Positions 6,948 to 12,761 are shown, counted from the first letter of the stretch. The stretch is DNA of 17,453 nucleotides from Candidatus Jorgensenbacteria bacterium GWA1_54_12 (GCA_001779505.1 MFKH01000004.1:17612-35064), one strand, 5' to 3'. Numbers and translations: made by a program. The notes: generated by a model from the sequence alone, not told the origin.

Positions 6948-6987
6948 CGCCGCAGTTAAAAGATAGCACCTTCACAAAACTACACGC

Positions 6988-7050
6988 CTGCCATTGCAAC
7001 TTTTAGGGAACAAGAACAGGTCTTGTTTTCTAAAAGCTGCAATGGGGCAG
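6988..7050 (+). promoter_or_regulatory. long leader hairpin upstream of the 7082 gene
   Basis: A near-perfect stem: CCATTGCA/TGCAATGG (6991-6998 with 7038-7045), an A-C mismatch, CTTTTAG/CTAAAAG, two G-U pairs, AACAAGA/TCTTGTT, and a 5-nt loop ACAGG (7016-7020). CTG/CAG extends the base past a GG bulge. It is not followed by a T tract and leaves the SD about 20 nt downstream free. It therefore looks like a 5'-UTR stability or regulatory element rather than a terminator. It matches no riboswitch I recognise. Confidence 0.7.
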
Positions 7051-7067
7051 CGGAATCTAAACTCAAA

Positions 7068-7074
7068 AAGGAGG
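7068..7074 (+). promoter_or_regulatory. perfect Shine-Dalgarno of the 7082 gene
   Basis: AAGGAGG lies 7 nt before ATG 7082, full complementarity to a canonical anti-SD. This is exceptional in a window where most starts have none, and it fixes the start codon. Confidence 0.9.
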
Positions 7075-7081
7075 AACAGCC

Positions 7082-7702
7082 ATGGCCACAAGGCATGGAA
7101 CCGCCTCCCAGGTGACTGGGAGCTATGTCGAGTTTCAGGCGGCCGTCCTGCGGGCGCTGCCGCGCAGCATCGATCCCGATGTTGCGCTCGGGTGGATGCG
7201 AAACGGAGAGTCGCTCGCGCGAGTTCTCCGCAATGCGCTTCTGCCGAACGGCAAGCAGATGGCCGACAATACCTACTCTCTCTTCGTGGACTATGGAAAG
7301 AGCGTGGAGGACGCTGTGAAGTTAGGCCTCTACGACTGCGCGAGTGGCGACGTAAACTCAAAGAACTTTACGACGAAGCGGATAGGCAAGGCCGATATCA
7401 CGGTTGAGCTCGTCCATTTCCATCGCTACGTCTCGACGAGCGAAGTGCTCCGCGCACTCGACACGGCGAGGCATCGGTGCCGTCCAGCCGAGCTTCACGA
7501 GCTTCTCGCATTCGGCCAAAAGTATCCAGAAGTCCAGTGTAAGTTCCCGATCGTGGCGCTCGGTTCCATCTGGCGGAACCAGGAAGGTACTCGCATGGTT
7601 CCTTACCTCGGCGGGGATGGCTCGAAGCGCAACCTGGCCACACACTACTGGATCAATGTCGCCTGGGGCGAGATCTGCCGGTTCGCGGCCGTTCGCAAGT
7701 AG
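7082..7702 (+). CDS. conserved Patescibacteria-type protein of unknown function
   Basis: A 206-residue soluble protein with no signal peptide, membrane segment or motif I can tie to a function. Characteristic phrases are DPDVALGWMRNGESLARVL (about 32-50), YSLFVDYGKSVEDAVKLG (about 65-82), VELVHFHRYVSTSEVLRAL (about 108-126), RPAELHELLAFGQKYPEVQ (about 133-151), FPIVALGSIW and the end CRFAAVRK. I recognise this combination as a family seen in Parcubacteria genomes, usually labelled hypothetical. The middle (STSEVLRAL...RPAELHELLAF) could be small helical modules. The gene has its own strong promoter, long structured leader, perfect SD and terminator, so it is probably well expressed and independent of its neighbours. 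No role is proposed. Confidence 0.85.
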   Translation: MATRHGTASQVTGSYVEFQAAVLRALPRSIDPDVALGWMRNGESLARVLRNALLPNGKQMADNTYSLFVDYGKSVEDAVKLGLYDCASGDVNSKNFTTKRIGKADITVELVHFHRYVSTSEVLRALDTARHRCRPAELHELLAFGQKYPEVQCKFPIVALGSIWRNQEGTRMVPYLGGDGSKRNLATHYWINVAWGEICRFAAVRK

Positions 7703-7732
7703 TAACTTCACGTCCTTGAGACCTTCAGTTCA

Positions 7733-7766
7733 GCCCTCGGCATGGATCCATGCCGAGGGCTTCTTT
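7733..7766 (+). terminator. intrinsic terminator of the 7082 gene
   Basis: A fully palindromic 28-nt stem-loop (7733-7760; arms GCCCTCGGCATG) followed by TTCTTT. It lies 30 nt after the stop. The lack of a T tract on the other side makes it plus-strand specific. A second small palindrome (GAATGCG, TC, CGCATTC) follows at 7772-7787 without a T tract; I see nothing else in 7788-7857. Confidence 0.88.
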
Positions 7767-7857
7767 ATTCTGAATGCGTCCGCATTCCTGACAACCCCCT
7801 TCCGCGCCGCCATCGCTGGAATCCAGACGTTTTACCCGCTTTGCGGAGGAACCACGC

Positions 7858-8526
7858 TTATACGTCTTTTCCCATGTACTTCTTCTTAAGAAACTCGACG
7901 CTTTCTCTTAAACCGGTATTTTCGGGGTAGAACAGAAGTATGTCCGGGAATCCTATTGTACTTTCATTCCATCTCTCATTAGCTAAGGTCCTATGTTCTT
8001 CGTCGTTAAACTTATATACTTTTTTATAAGTCCTCTTGGTATCAGCTCTAACCATATCTAAATCCGGGATTATCACAGCGTCAATGTTCACAATAAGGTC
8101 CCTTTTTATTTCAATTCCCTTTGGGAGGTCATTCACAAAAAAGGTTGTCTCCGTAATTAAATATCCTTGCGGAGGTATTCTATAACTTATGCTTTTATTC
8201 CCATAATTTACCCAGGAATCTGTCTCGTGTTTCTGGAACGATAGGTTAAAACTTATTTTCCCTGGCACAGATGAGAGATTATAAAAGGCGAAACAATGAC
8301 CATCACTCTTATCCTTAATTAGAAACATTTCTATGGAGGGAATTAGCTGAAACTCCACCATCTTCTCGGTTGCAAATGCTTGCTTGCCAATAACTAGGGC
8401 GGTTACAAGAAGCACTAAGGCAGACAAAAATGTTTCGACACTAATACAATCAGAGAATAACAAGATAAGGGCGAATGTGCCCAACGCGATACAGATATTT
8501 GTAAAGACTTTATCTAGATTTTTCAT
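7858..8526 (-). CDS. AT-rich membrane-anchored protein of unknown function
   Basis: A 222-residue protein with two N-terminal membrane helices (about 9-25 and 30-48, with a DCIS turn between) followed by a soluble domain of about 170 residues. The domain has many beta-prone stretches (GHCFAFYNLSS, ISFNLSF, SISYRIPPQG, YLITETTFFV, LIVNIDAVII), suggesting a beta-sandwich. The layout, two helices then a beta domain with a phrase like FYNLSSVPGKI, is that of scattered phage or accessory membrane proteins. I recognise no family. Base composition is clearly more AT-rich than the flanking genes, and it sits beside a tRNA, so recent acquisition is likely. A TTGAGA-17-TAGTTT promoter is possible. There is no SD. 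Confidence 0.65.
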   Translation of the reverse strand: MKNLDKVFTNICIALGTFALILLFSDCISVETFLSALVLLVTALVIGKQAFATEKMVEFQLIPSIEMFLIKDKSDGHCFAFYNLSSVPGKISFNLSFQKHETDSWVNYGNKSISYRIPPQGYLITETTFFVNDLPKGIEIKRDLIVNIDAVIIPDLDMVRADTKRTYKKVYKFNDEEHRTLANERWNESTIGFPDILLFYPENTGLRESVEFLKKKYMGKDV

Positions 8527-8544
8527 AAGTTTGCAGAGCGTTTG

Positions 8545-8573
8545 AAACTACGCCCCAAAAGTAAGTGTCTCAA
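8545..8573 (-). promoter_or_regulatory. possible promoter of the AT-rich membrane protein gene
   Basis: On the minus strand TTGAGA (8573-8568), a 17-nt spacer and TAGTTT (8550-8545), with ATG 8526 18 nt further on. The -35 sits in the loop of the hairpin that ends the tRNA-Ala transcript. Confidence 0.4.
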
Positions 8574-8582
8574 CTCACTTAC
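8561..8582 (-). terminator. hairpin after tRNA-Ala
   Basis: GTAAGTG and CACTTAC form a 7-bp stem with an 8-nt loop. On the minus strand it is followed by TTTTGGGG. It lies 27 nt past the tRNA-Ala 3' end. A weak intrinsic terminator by composition. Confidence 0.5.
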
Positions 8583-8609
8583 CACAATGATAGCAAAGAT
8601 TTCTGTCGG

Positions 8610-8680
8610 TGGACCCACCGAGAATCGAACTCGGGACTCGGCAATGCGAATGCCGCGGTATACCACTTACCTATGGGCCC
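8610..8680 (-). tRNA. tRNA-Ala(CGC)
   Basis: A full cloverleaf reads on the minus strand: acceptor GGGCCCA/TGGGTCC containing the alanine identity pair G3-U70, D arm GGTA/TACC with a short 7-nt loop, anticodon stem CGGCA/TGCCG with loop TTCGCAT (anticodon CGC, reads GCG), a 4-nt variable loop, and T arm CCGAG-TTCGATT-CTCGG. Discriminator A; CCA is not encoded (CCG follows). It probably shares a transcript with the 116-codon gene and tRNA-Arg, as no promoter lies directly upstream. Confidence 0.93.
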
Positions 8681-8695
8681 AATGCGAAGAAGAAC

Positions 8696-8723
8696 TCCCG
8701 GCTGCGCTACGGCACAGCCGGGA
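8696..8723 (-). terminator. hairpin between the 116-codon gene and tRNA-Ala
   Basis: A 9-bp perfect stem (TCCCGGCTG/CAGCCGGGA) with a 10-nt loop. On the minus strand it is followed by GTTCTTCTTC, T-rich but not a clean T run. It is probably a partial terminator or a processing spacer, since tRNA-Ala lies 15 nt downstream with no promoter of its own. Confidence 0.55.
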
Positions 8724-8737
8724 CTTAAAACCAGGCG

Positions 8738-9088
8738 TCAGGCATCAAGGGCTTTCACTGCTTCCCGGACCCTCCGAAACACCTGCCGGAGAGAATAAAG
8801 CTCTTCTTCGCCCCGCTCTGTTTGGAGGGTATGCTTCCCTACATCACAAGTCACCCAGCACCCCGCCGCCGACCCGTTCCGAGTGAACAGGAACACGAGA
8901 CGGGGGTTTGTTTTCGAGGGCTCATGGTGTGTGCTGCATGTGAGCCCTTTCCTCCTCAATCTTTCCCGCTCCGTCTCGGGAAGAAGACGGCGCATGATAT
9001 CGTCTCCCTTCATGAGGCGACCTACATGTGACCCCTTGAGCAACCCCCCGAAATCCTTCCCGAAAGTTCCTTCAGTAAACGTAAGCAT
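8738..9088 (-). CDS. 116-residue protein of unknown function between two tRNA genes
   Basis: A soluble, basic protein I do not recognise. The N-terminal half has a charged helix-prone part (LLPETERERLRRKG, about 35-48). The middle is a short beta-like segment, PRLVFLFTRNG then AGCWVTCDVG with cysteines near 77 and 81, and the end is a helix, LYSLRQVFRRVREAVKAL. The evidence that it is a real gene is a strong SD, AAAGGAG, 5 nt before the ATG, plus a hairpin after the stop. A TATACA box at 9118-9113 lacks a -35. It lies 47 nt downstream of tRNA-Arg and 57 nt upstream of tRNA-Ala on the same strand, so it may be processed out of a tRNA transcript. Plus-strand reading frames here look like shadows. 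Confidence 0.68.
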   Translation of the reverse strand: MLTFTEGTFGKDFGGLLKGSHVGRLMKGDDIMRRLLPETERERLRRKGLTCSTHHEPSKTNPRLVFLFTRNGSAAGCWVTCDVGKHTLQTERGEEELYSLRQVFRRVREAVKALDA

Positions 9089-9093
9089 AAACG

Positions 9094-9100
9094 CTCCTTT
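9094..9100 (-). promoter_or_regulatory. Shine-Dalgarno of the 116-codon gene
   Basis: AAAGGAG (within GGAAAGGAGCG) on the minus strand lies 5 nt before ATG 9088. It is one of only two strong SD sites in the window and fixes this start. Confidence 0.8.
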
Positions 9101-9135
9101 CCGCCCGGTTTGTGTATATTTGGAAAAGAACCACG

Positions 9136-9208
9136 CGCGCCTGCCAGGATTCGAACCCGGAACCTTCTGGTCCGAAGCCAGACGCTCTATCCGTTGAGCT
9201 ACAGGCGC
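9136..9208 (-). tRNA. tRNA-Arg(UCG)
   Basis: A cloverleaf on the minus strand: perfect acceptor GCGCCTG/CAGGCGC, D arm GCTC/GAGC, anticodon stem TCTGG/CCAGA with loop CTTCGGA (anticodon TCG, reads CGA), variable AGGTT, and T arm CCGGG-TTCGAAT-CCTGG. Discriminator G. CCA is not encoded. Confidence 0.95.
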
Positions 9209-9222
9209 AGGTTACTCCCCAA

Positions 9223-9251
9223 ACTATACCTGCCCTCGCCCGCCTAATCAA
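9223..9251 (-). promoter_or_regulatory. promoter of tRNA-Arg
   Basis: On the minus strand TTGATT (9251-9246), a 17-nt spacer and TATAGT (9228-9223). The -35 begins at the stop-codon end of the cyclase-DgkA gene. The -10 ends 14 nt before the tRNA 5' end, leaving a short leader for RNase P. Confidence 0.6.
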
Positions 9252-9945
9252 ACAGTGCAATGAGTCGCGGAAGAAAGACAAGCGCCCCGACGGCAATGGC
9301 TCCCAGAGCGATAATAAGCACGCCTGCCGCCGCGACATCTTTAATAAAACGGATGTCTTCGTTATGCTCCGCGCTCACGATGGTTGCGAGGCGCTCAATC
9401 GCGTGGTTAAAAAGTTCTGCTCCGAGAACGAGTGCAATCGCTACCGCAACGAAGAGCCATTCCCATACCATGAGGTCGGCAACGATACCCATAATAATGA
9501 CGGCAACGCCCAAGCCGATGTGAACCGCAAAGTTCCGTTCCAGAGTCAGTGCGTACAAACCGGCAAAAGCGTCGCGGAAACTCTTCACAAGTTCCCGTAT
9601 GCTCTTCCACACAACGTCAATTCCCTTCTCCTCGTGATAGCGCGCGAGAACGACGAAAGACGATATGAGGAAAGAAACAAGAAACCACCAGAGAACGTCT
9701 TCAAAGAGCAAGCCGCCGGGGAGAACGATGCCAGTCAGCTTGTCCATGTGATAGTCCCATGCACCCCATTCTAAAGCGAGCGCCCAGACAATACTCCCGT
9801 ATACCGTGAGGAGTAGGGTCGCGAAAAAAACCGCTTTTATGTTGCGGCGGAGAACAACGCGAAACTCCCGCCGCACCCAAAGCATCATAAGAAGAGGAAG
9901 CGTGAAGAAAAAGGTATAACTAAGGTAAGAAAGCTCGCCAAGCAT
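9244..9945 (-). CDS. lycopene-cyclase-like domain fused to DgkA/undecaprenol kinase
   Basis: A 233-residue membrane protein with two recognisable parts. Residues 1-105 hold three to four helices and a heterodimeric lycopene-cyclase-like signature: WGAWDY (60-65) and LPGGLLFED (75-83), equivalent to the PxEE motif. Residues about 115-233 are a three-helix DgkA/UdpK domain: SFRDAFAGL (122-130), AELFNHAIE (176-184) with E177, N180 and E184, and IKDVAAAGVL with K202 and D203, ending FLPRL. These match the residues known to be essential in E. coli DgkA (Asn72, Glu76, Lys94, Asp95). Thr188 stands where many members have Asp. DgkA enzymes phosphorylate diacylglycerol or undecaprenol at the inner membrane face. 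The partner half-cyclase gene ends 3 nt upstream, so the two are probably translated together. What the cyclase part acts on is unknown. Confidence 0.85.
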   Translation of the reverse strand: MLGELSYLSYTFFFTLPLLMMLWVRREFRVVLRRNIKAVFFATLLLTVYGSIVWALALEWGAWDYHMDKLTGIVLPGGLLFEDVLWWFLVSFLISSFVVLARYHEEKGIDVVWKSIRELVKSFRDAFAGLYALTLERNFAVHIGLGVAVIIMGIVADLMVWEWLFVAVAIALVLGAELFNHAIERLATIVSAEHNEDIRFIKDVAAAGVLIIALGAIAVGALVFLPRLIALFD

Positions 9946-9948
9946 GGT

Positions 9949-10266
9949 TTAGGATTCGTCGTCGTTTTTAAAGAGCGTATGCATAACGCTCGCAACGGTG
10001 ACGATAAAAAGCGTCCCCAGTATATAAAAGCCGATGAATTCTTCAAGAGGGATGCCGCGAATCCACAGCCCCAGGGTCGGTGCGCTGTCGTAACGCCACA
10101 CGCCGGTCCTGACCGACAGCCAGTCCCAGAAAAACCCGAAGGTATACACAAAGAAAAGCGCCCACGCGATGGTGCGCCTGTAGGCAAAAAGCTTCCGTTC
10201 AAAAAGAAACATGACCGCAAGCGGCAAGCCGAAAAATATAAGAAGGAATATAAGCAAGGTAAACAT
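9949..10266 (-). CDS. lycopene-cyclase-like membrane protein (CrtYc/d half)
   Basis: A 105-residue protein with three helices (about 3-20, 32-48 and 75-95). The segment FWDWLSVRTGVWRYDS (46-61) followed by IRGIPLEEFIGFYILGT (69-85) is the conserved pattern of one half of CarR/CrtYc-CrtYd type lycopene cyclases, including the PLEE acidic pair at 73-76. The second half is the N-terminal domain of the next gene, 3 nt downstream, so together they would form the two-half cyclase. No phytoene synthase, desaturase or prenyltransferase gene is in view, so a carotenoid product cannot be assumed. The ATG lies only 4 nt after the CCA of tRNA-Pro on the same strand, without SD. Its mRNA 5' end is probably made by tRNA processing. 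Confidence 0.82.
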   Translation of the reverse strand: MFTLLIFLLIFFGLPLAVMFLFERKLFAYRRTIAWALFFVYTFGFFWDWLSVRTGVWRYDSAPTLGLWIRGIPLEEFIGFYILGTLFIVTVASVMHTLFKNDDES

Positions 10267-10270
10267 AATG

Positions 10271-10344
10271 TGGTCGGGCCGCCGGGAATTGGACCCGGTC
10301 TACACGCACCCGAAGCGTGCGTACTACCGTCATACTCCGGCCCG
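10271..10344 (-). tRNA. tRNA-Pro(CGG), CCA encoded
   Basis: On the minus strand: acceptor CGGGCCG/CGGCCCG, short D stem GTA/TAC, anticodon stem CACGC/GCGTG with loop TTCGGGT (anticodon CGG, G37), variable TAGA, and T arm CCGGG-TCCAATT-CCCGG. Discriminator A followed by an encoded CCA, the only one of the four tRNAs here with it. Position 55 is C instead of the near-universal U. The gene lies 7 nt after the cca stop and 4 nt before the cyclase ATG. Confidence 0.9.
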
Positions 10345-10351
10345 GGCAAAA

Positions 10352-11824
10352 CTATCCTACACGATACTTCCCTTTTATCTCCGCTTCAACTCCGCGCTCA
10401 AATTCCTCCATTTGCCGCTTCCCTTTCTCTCCCTTTTCCTGAAGCTCCTCGTCCGAAAGCTTCGCGAGCGCTTTCATGCGCTTCGTAAGCAATTCTTCCG
10501 TATTTTTCTCCGGAGCGTCCAGTACCTCCTCCATTAAGGCGTTCAAAATCCACCCGACCCGCGGCCCCGGCACAAGCCCCACCGTTTTCATGACTGCCTC
10601 GCCATCCACGGCAAGTGCCTTGACCGACAAGGGGTCGCGCCGCACTTTCTCAATCATATAGAGAAGGTGGCGAAGCTTGTACGGAAATGCCTTGGGAACA
10701 CCGCTCCCGATGCGGTCTGCCTCCCGAAGGCGCAGGAGGTCATCAATATATTCCACGCCCGCGCGGCGGACGAAACGGCGTACGCCGGCTTCGGTCACCT
10801 CGCCGACGTTGTAGTAAAAAAGGTGGTAGCGAACAAGATGCGCCACATCCTGCACAAATTGTTTCGGAAATGCGAGTCGTGTGAGAAGTTCGCGCGTCAT
10901 CCGCGCTCCCACAATCTCGTGATTGTAAAACGTCGCCGCTTCTCCCTCTCCTGCCTTCGTGCGCGGTTTTCCCACATCATGAAGGAGCGCAGACATCCTG
11001 ACGGTGAGCGAGAAACCGCGCTCGGCGGCATATTGAAGGGAACGGATGCCGTGTTCCCACACGGTGAATGTGTGGTGCTTCGCCTGGTCAATGCCAATGC
11101 CTTCCCGCACCTCGGGCATGATGTATTGCAAAAGCCCCAATTCCTCCAAAAGGCGCAGTCCCTGCGCCGCATCCTGCCCCAGCATGAGGCGCACGAGCTC
11201 ATCCCTCACCCGCTCCACGGCAATTTCCCGGAGGAGTGATGCGTGTTCCCGAATTGCCGCATACGTTTTGTCTTCAATATGCCAGCCCTCTGCAATACCA
11301 AGTTCGGTCACAAGGCGCGGCGCGCGCACAAGGCGAAGCGCGTCTTCCTTGAAGCGCTCCGCCGGATTTCCCACTGCGCGAATAACCTTGTTCTTCAGGT
11401 CCCGCCGGCCTCCATACGGGTCTATAACTTCCTGCTCTTCAGCCACATTCAGGGCAAGCGCATTAACCGTAAAGTCGCGCCGCGACAGGTCGTCATCAAT
11501 CGTTTTTGCAAATGTGACCTCATCGGGGTGCCGCTTGTCGGAATAGCGCCCTTCCTTACGGAACGTCGTTACTTCCACAATCGTCAAGGTCGCGTCATCG
11601 CTCCCGGTCTTCACTCCTACCGTGCCGAATTCGTTTTCGTATACGCTCTCCGGAAAAATTTTCTGCACCTCTTCGGGTGTCGCGTCGGTCGTGACGTCCC
11701 AGTCCTTTGGCGCACGGCCGATAACAAGGTCGCGCACGCACCCGCCTACCGGATACGCGCCATACCCTTCGCGATGAAGCCCTTCAACGATTTCCCGAAC
11801 CTCCTGGGGCAGTGAATACGCCAT
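10352..11824 (-). CDS. cca: CCA tRNA nucleotidyltransferase with HD domain
   Basis: Adds or repairs the 3' CCA of tRNAs from CTP and ATP. The 490-residue protein has the class II nucleotidyltransferase head with GGCVRD (27-32) and the metal-binding DWD (41-43), then RRDFTVNALAL, the RNA/nucleotide-binding region with DALRLVRAPRL, an HD domain (HHTFTVWEH...LLHDVGKP) and a helical tail ending in a charged Glu/Lys-rich stretch (about 440-490). The HD domain, if active, would add phosphohydrolase activity, as in E. coli Cca. The ATG is 16 nt after the trxB stop, suggesting one operon, with only AAGG directly before it. Three of the four tRNAs here lack encoded CCA, so this enzyme would be essential. 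tRNA-Pro lies 7 nt downstream on the same strand. Confidence 0.95.
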   Translation of the reverse strand: MAYSLPQEVREIVEGLHREGYGAYPVGGCVRDLVIGRAPKDWDVTTDATPEEVQKIFPESVYENEFGTVGVKTGSDDATLTIVEVTTFRKEGRYSDKRHPDEVTFAKTIDDDLSRRDFTVNALALNVAEEQEVIDPYGGRRDLKNKVIRAVGNPAERFKEDALRLVRAPRLVTELGIAEGWHIEDKTYAAIREHASLLREIAVERVRDELVRLMLGQDAAQGLRLLEELGLLQYIMPEVREGIGIDQAKHHTFTVWEHGIRSLQYAAERGFSLTVRMSALLHDVGKPRTKAGEGEAATFYNHEIVGARMTRELLTRLAFPKQFVQDVAHLVRYHLFYYNVGEVTEAGVRRFVRRAGVEYIDDLLRLREADRIGSGVPKAFPYKLRHLLYMIEKVRRDPLSVKALAVDGEAVMKTVGLVPGPRVGWILNALMEEVLDAPEKNTEELLTKRMKALAKLSDEELQEKGEKGKRQMEEFERGVEAEIKGKYRVG

Positions 11825-11831
11825 ACCTTAG

Positions 11832-11849
11832 TACCAATTACTAGTTACG
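11832..11849. repeat. intergenic TACCAGTTAC-type repeat, copy 3 (short)
   Basis: TACCAATTACTAGTTACG spans the trxB stop codon and the gap to cca. It is a diverged, shorter relative of the runs at 797-828 and 5534-5562. It is flanked by TACCTTA and TAAGGTA, a 7-bp inverted pair. Confidence 0.25.
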
Positions 11850-12758
11850 CTTAAGGTACTCGTGCGCCGAAAGCGCTGCCTTAACGGCGTCTCCGGCGGA
11901 AATATTGTTCTGCTTGTACGGGTCGTCAGTCACGTCTCCAGCGGCGAAAACGCCGGGAACGGATGTTGCCGCCGTCTTTGAATCAATCTCCACTTCTCCG
12001 CGGGCGTTCACCGCAACGAGGCTCTTCACCGGCTCCGAATTCGGCACGGAACCGATTTCCACAAAAACTCCTTGAACGGCGAGTTCTTTTTCTTCGCCTC
12101 CCGCCTCATACATAAGTTCTGTTACCGTTCTTTCGCCCCGAATCTCCTTTGTCCGAGCGTTTAAAATAACGGTAACGTTCCCATTCTTTTCAACCCGCTC
12201 GCGCGTCACGGGGTCCCCGCGGAGCGCATCGGTTGTTTCAAGAAGATACACATGCTTCGCGTACGGCAGAAGGTCCTCCACTGCTTCCAGTCCGGCATTG
12301 CCGCCGCCCACAACCGCAACCTCCTTGCCCCTGAAAATCGGCGCGTCGCATGTGGAGCAATACGCAACGCCCTTGCCCTCAAGCTTGTCTTCGCCCGGAA
12401 CGCCGAGCTTCCGACGGCGTCCGCCGGTTGCAAGAATCACTGCGCGCCCTTCTTCGCGCCCGCCGCCATCCACGTCAACGACAAATCCTCCATGCTCTCC
12501 GCGGCCGACTGCGACCGCTCGCCCTTCGCGAACCGTCACCACGTCACCGTATTGGCGCACATGTCCCTCAAGCTTTTGTGCAAGCTCAAGACCCGTGATA
12601 CGCGGCTCGCCAACCCAATTTTCTATCTCATCCGAAACAATGGATTGCCCGCCGAAGGACTCTGTTATGAGAAGTGTCTGTAAGCGTTTCCGCGCCGCAT
12701 ACACCGCCGCCGCCGCGCCCGCAGGACCGCCCCCGATAATAACGACATCATATACCAT
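11841..12758 (-). CDS. trxB: thioredoxin-disulfide reductase
   Basis: An FAD/NADPH flavoenzyme that reduces thioredoxin- or glutaredoxin-like partners in the cytoplasm. From ATG 12758 (MVYDVVIIGG) the 305-residue protein has the FAD motif GGGPAGAAAA (about 8-17), the redox-active CSTC in YCSTCDAPIF, the NADPH motif GGGNAGLEA and the C-terminal FAD site GVFAAGDVTDDPYKQ. The length is typical of low-Mr TrxB. A longer frame from 12803 would add a stretch (MTCCHYMDG...) unlike the family and overlapping the divergent promoter, so 12758 is chosen. A TTGTCA-18-TACAAT promoter ends 7 nt before that ATG, implying a leaderless mRNA. The divergent neighbour is a glutaredoxin-like gene, a plausible substrate. 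cca follows in the same direction. Confidence 0.95.
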   Translation of the reverse strand: MVYDVVIIGGGPAGAAAAVYAARKRLQTLLITESFGGQSIVSDEIENWVGEPRITGLELAQKLEGHVRQYGDVVTVREGRAVAVGRGEHGGFVVDVDGGGREEGRAVILATGGRRRKLGVPGEDKLEGKGVAYCSTCDAPIFRGKEVAVVGGGNAGLEAVEDLLPYAKHVYLLETTDALRGDPVTRERVEKNGNVTVILNARTKEIRGERTVTELMYEAGGEEKELAVQGVFVEIGSVPNSEPVKSLVAVNARGEVEIDSKTAATSVPGVFAAGDVTDDPYKQNNISAGDAVKAALSAHEYLKRN

Positions 12759-12761
12759 GCC

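Noticed and set aside
6842..7081. Independent small RNA gene in the 6842-7081 gap
   Set aside because: Promoter, hairpin and SD line up with the 7082 gene and no terminator ends the leader, so a 5'-UTR is simpler.
8542..8886. Plus-strand reading frames across 8542-8886 and 9112-9774 (GPTENRTRDSAM; LPGFEPGTFW phrases)
   Set aside because: They are antisense reads of tRNA-Ala and tRNA-Arg extended into the shadow of real minus-strand genes.
10667..11239. Plus-strand frames of about 190 codons opposite cca
   Set aside because: Shadows of the conserved CCA-adding enzyme, without promoter or SD.
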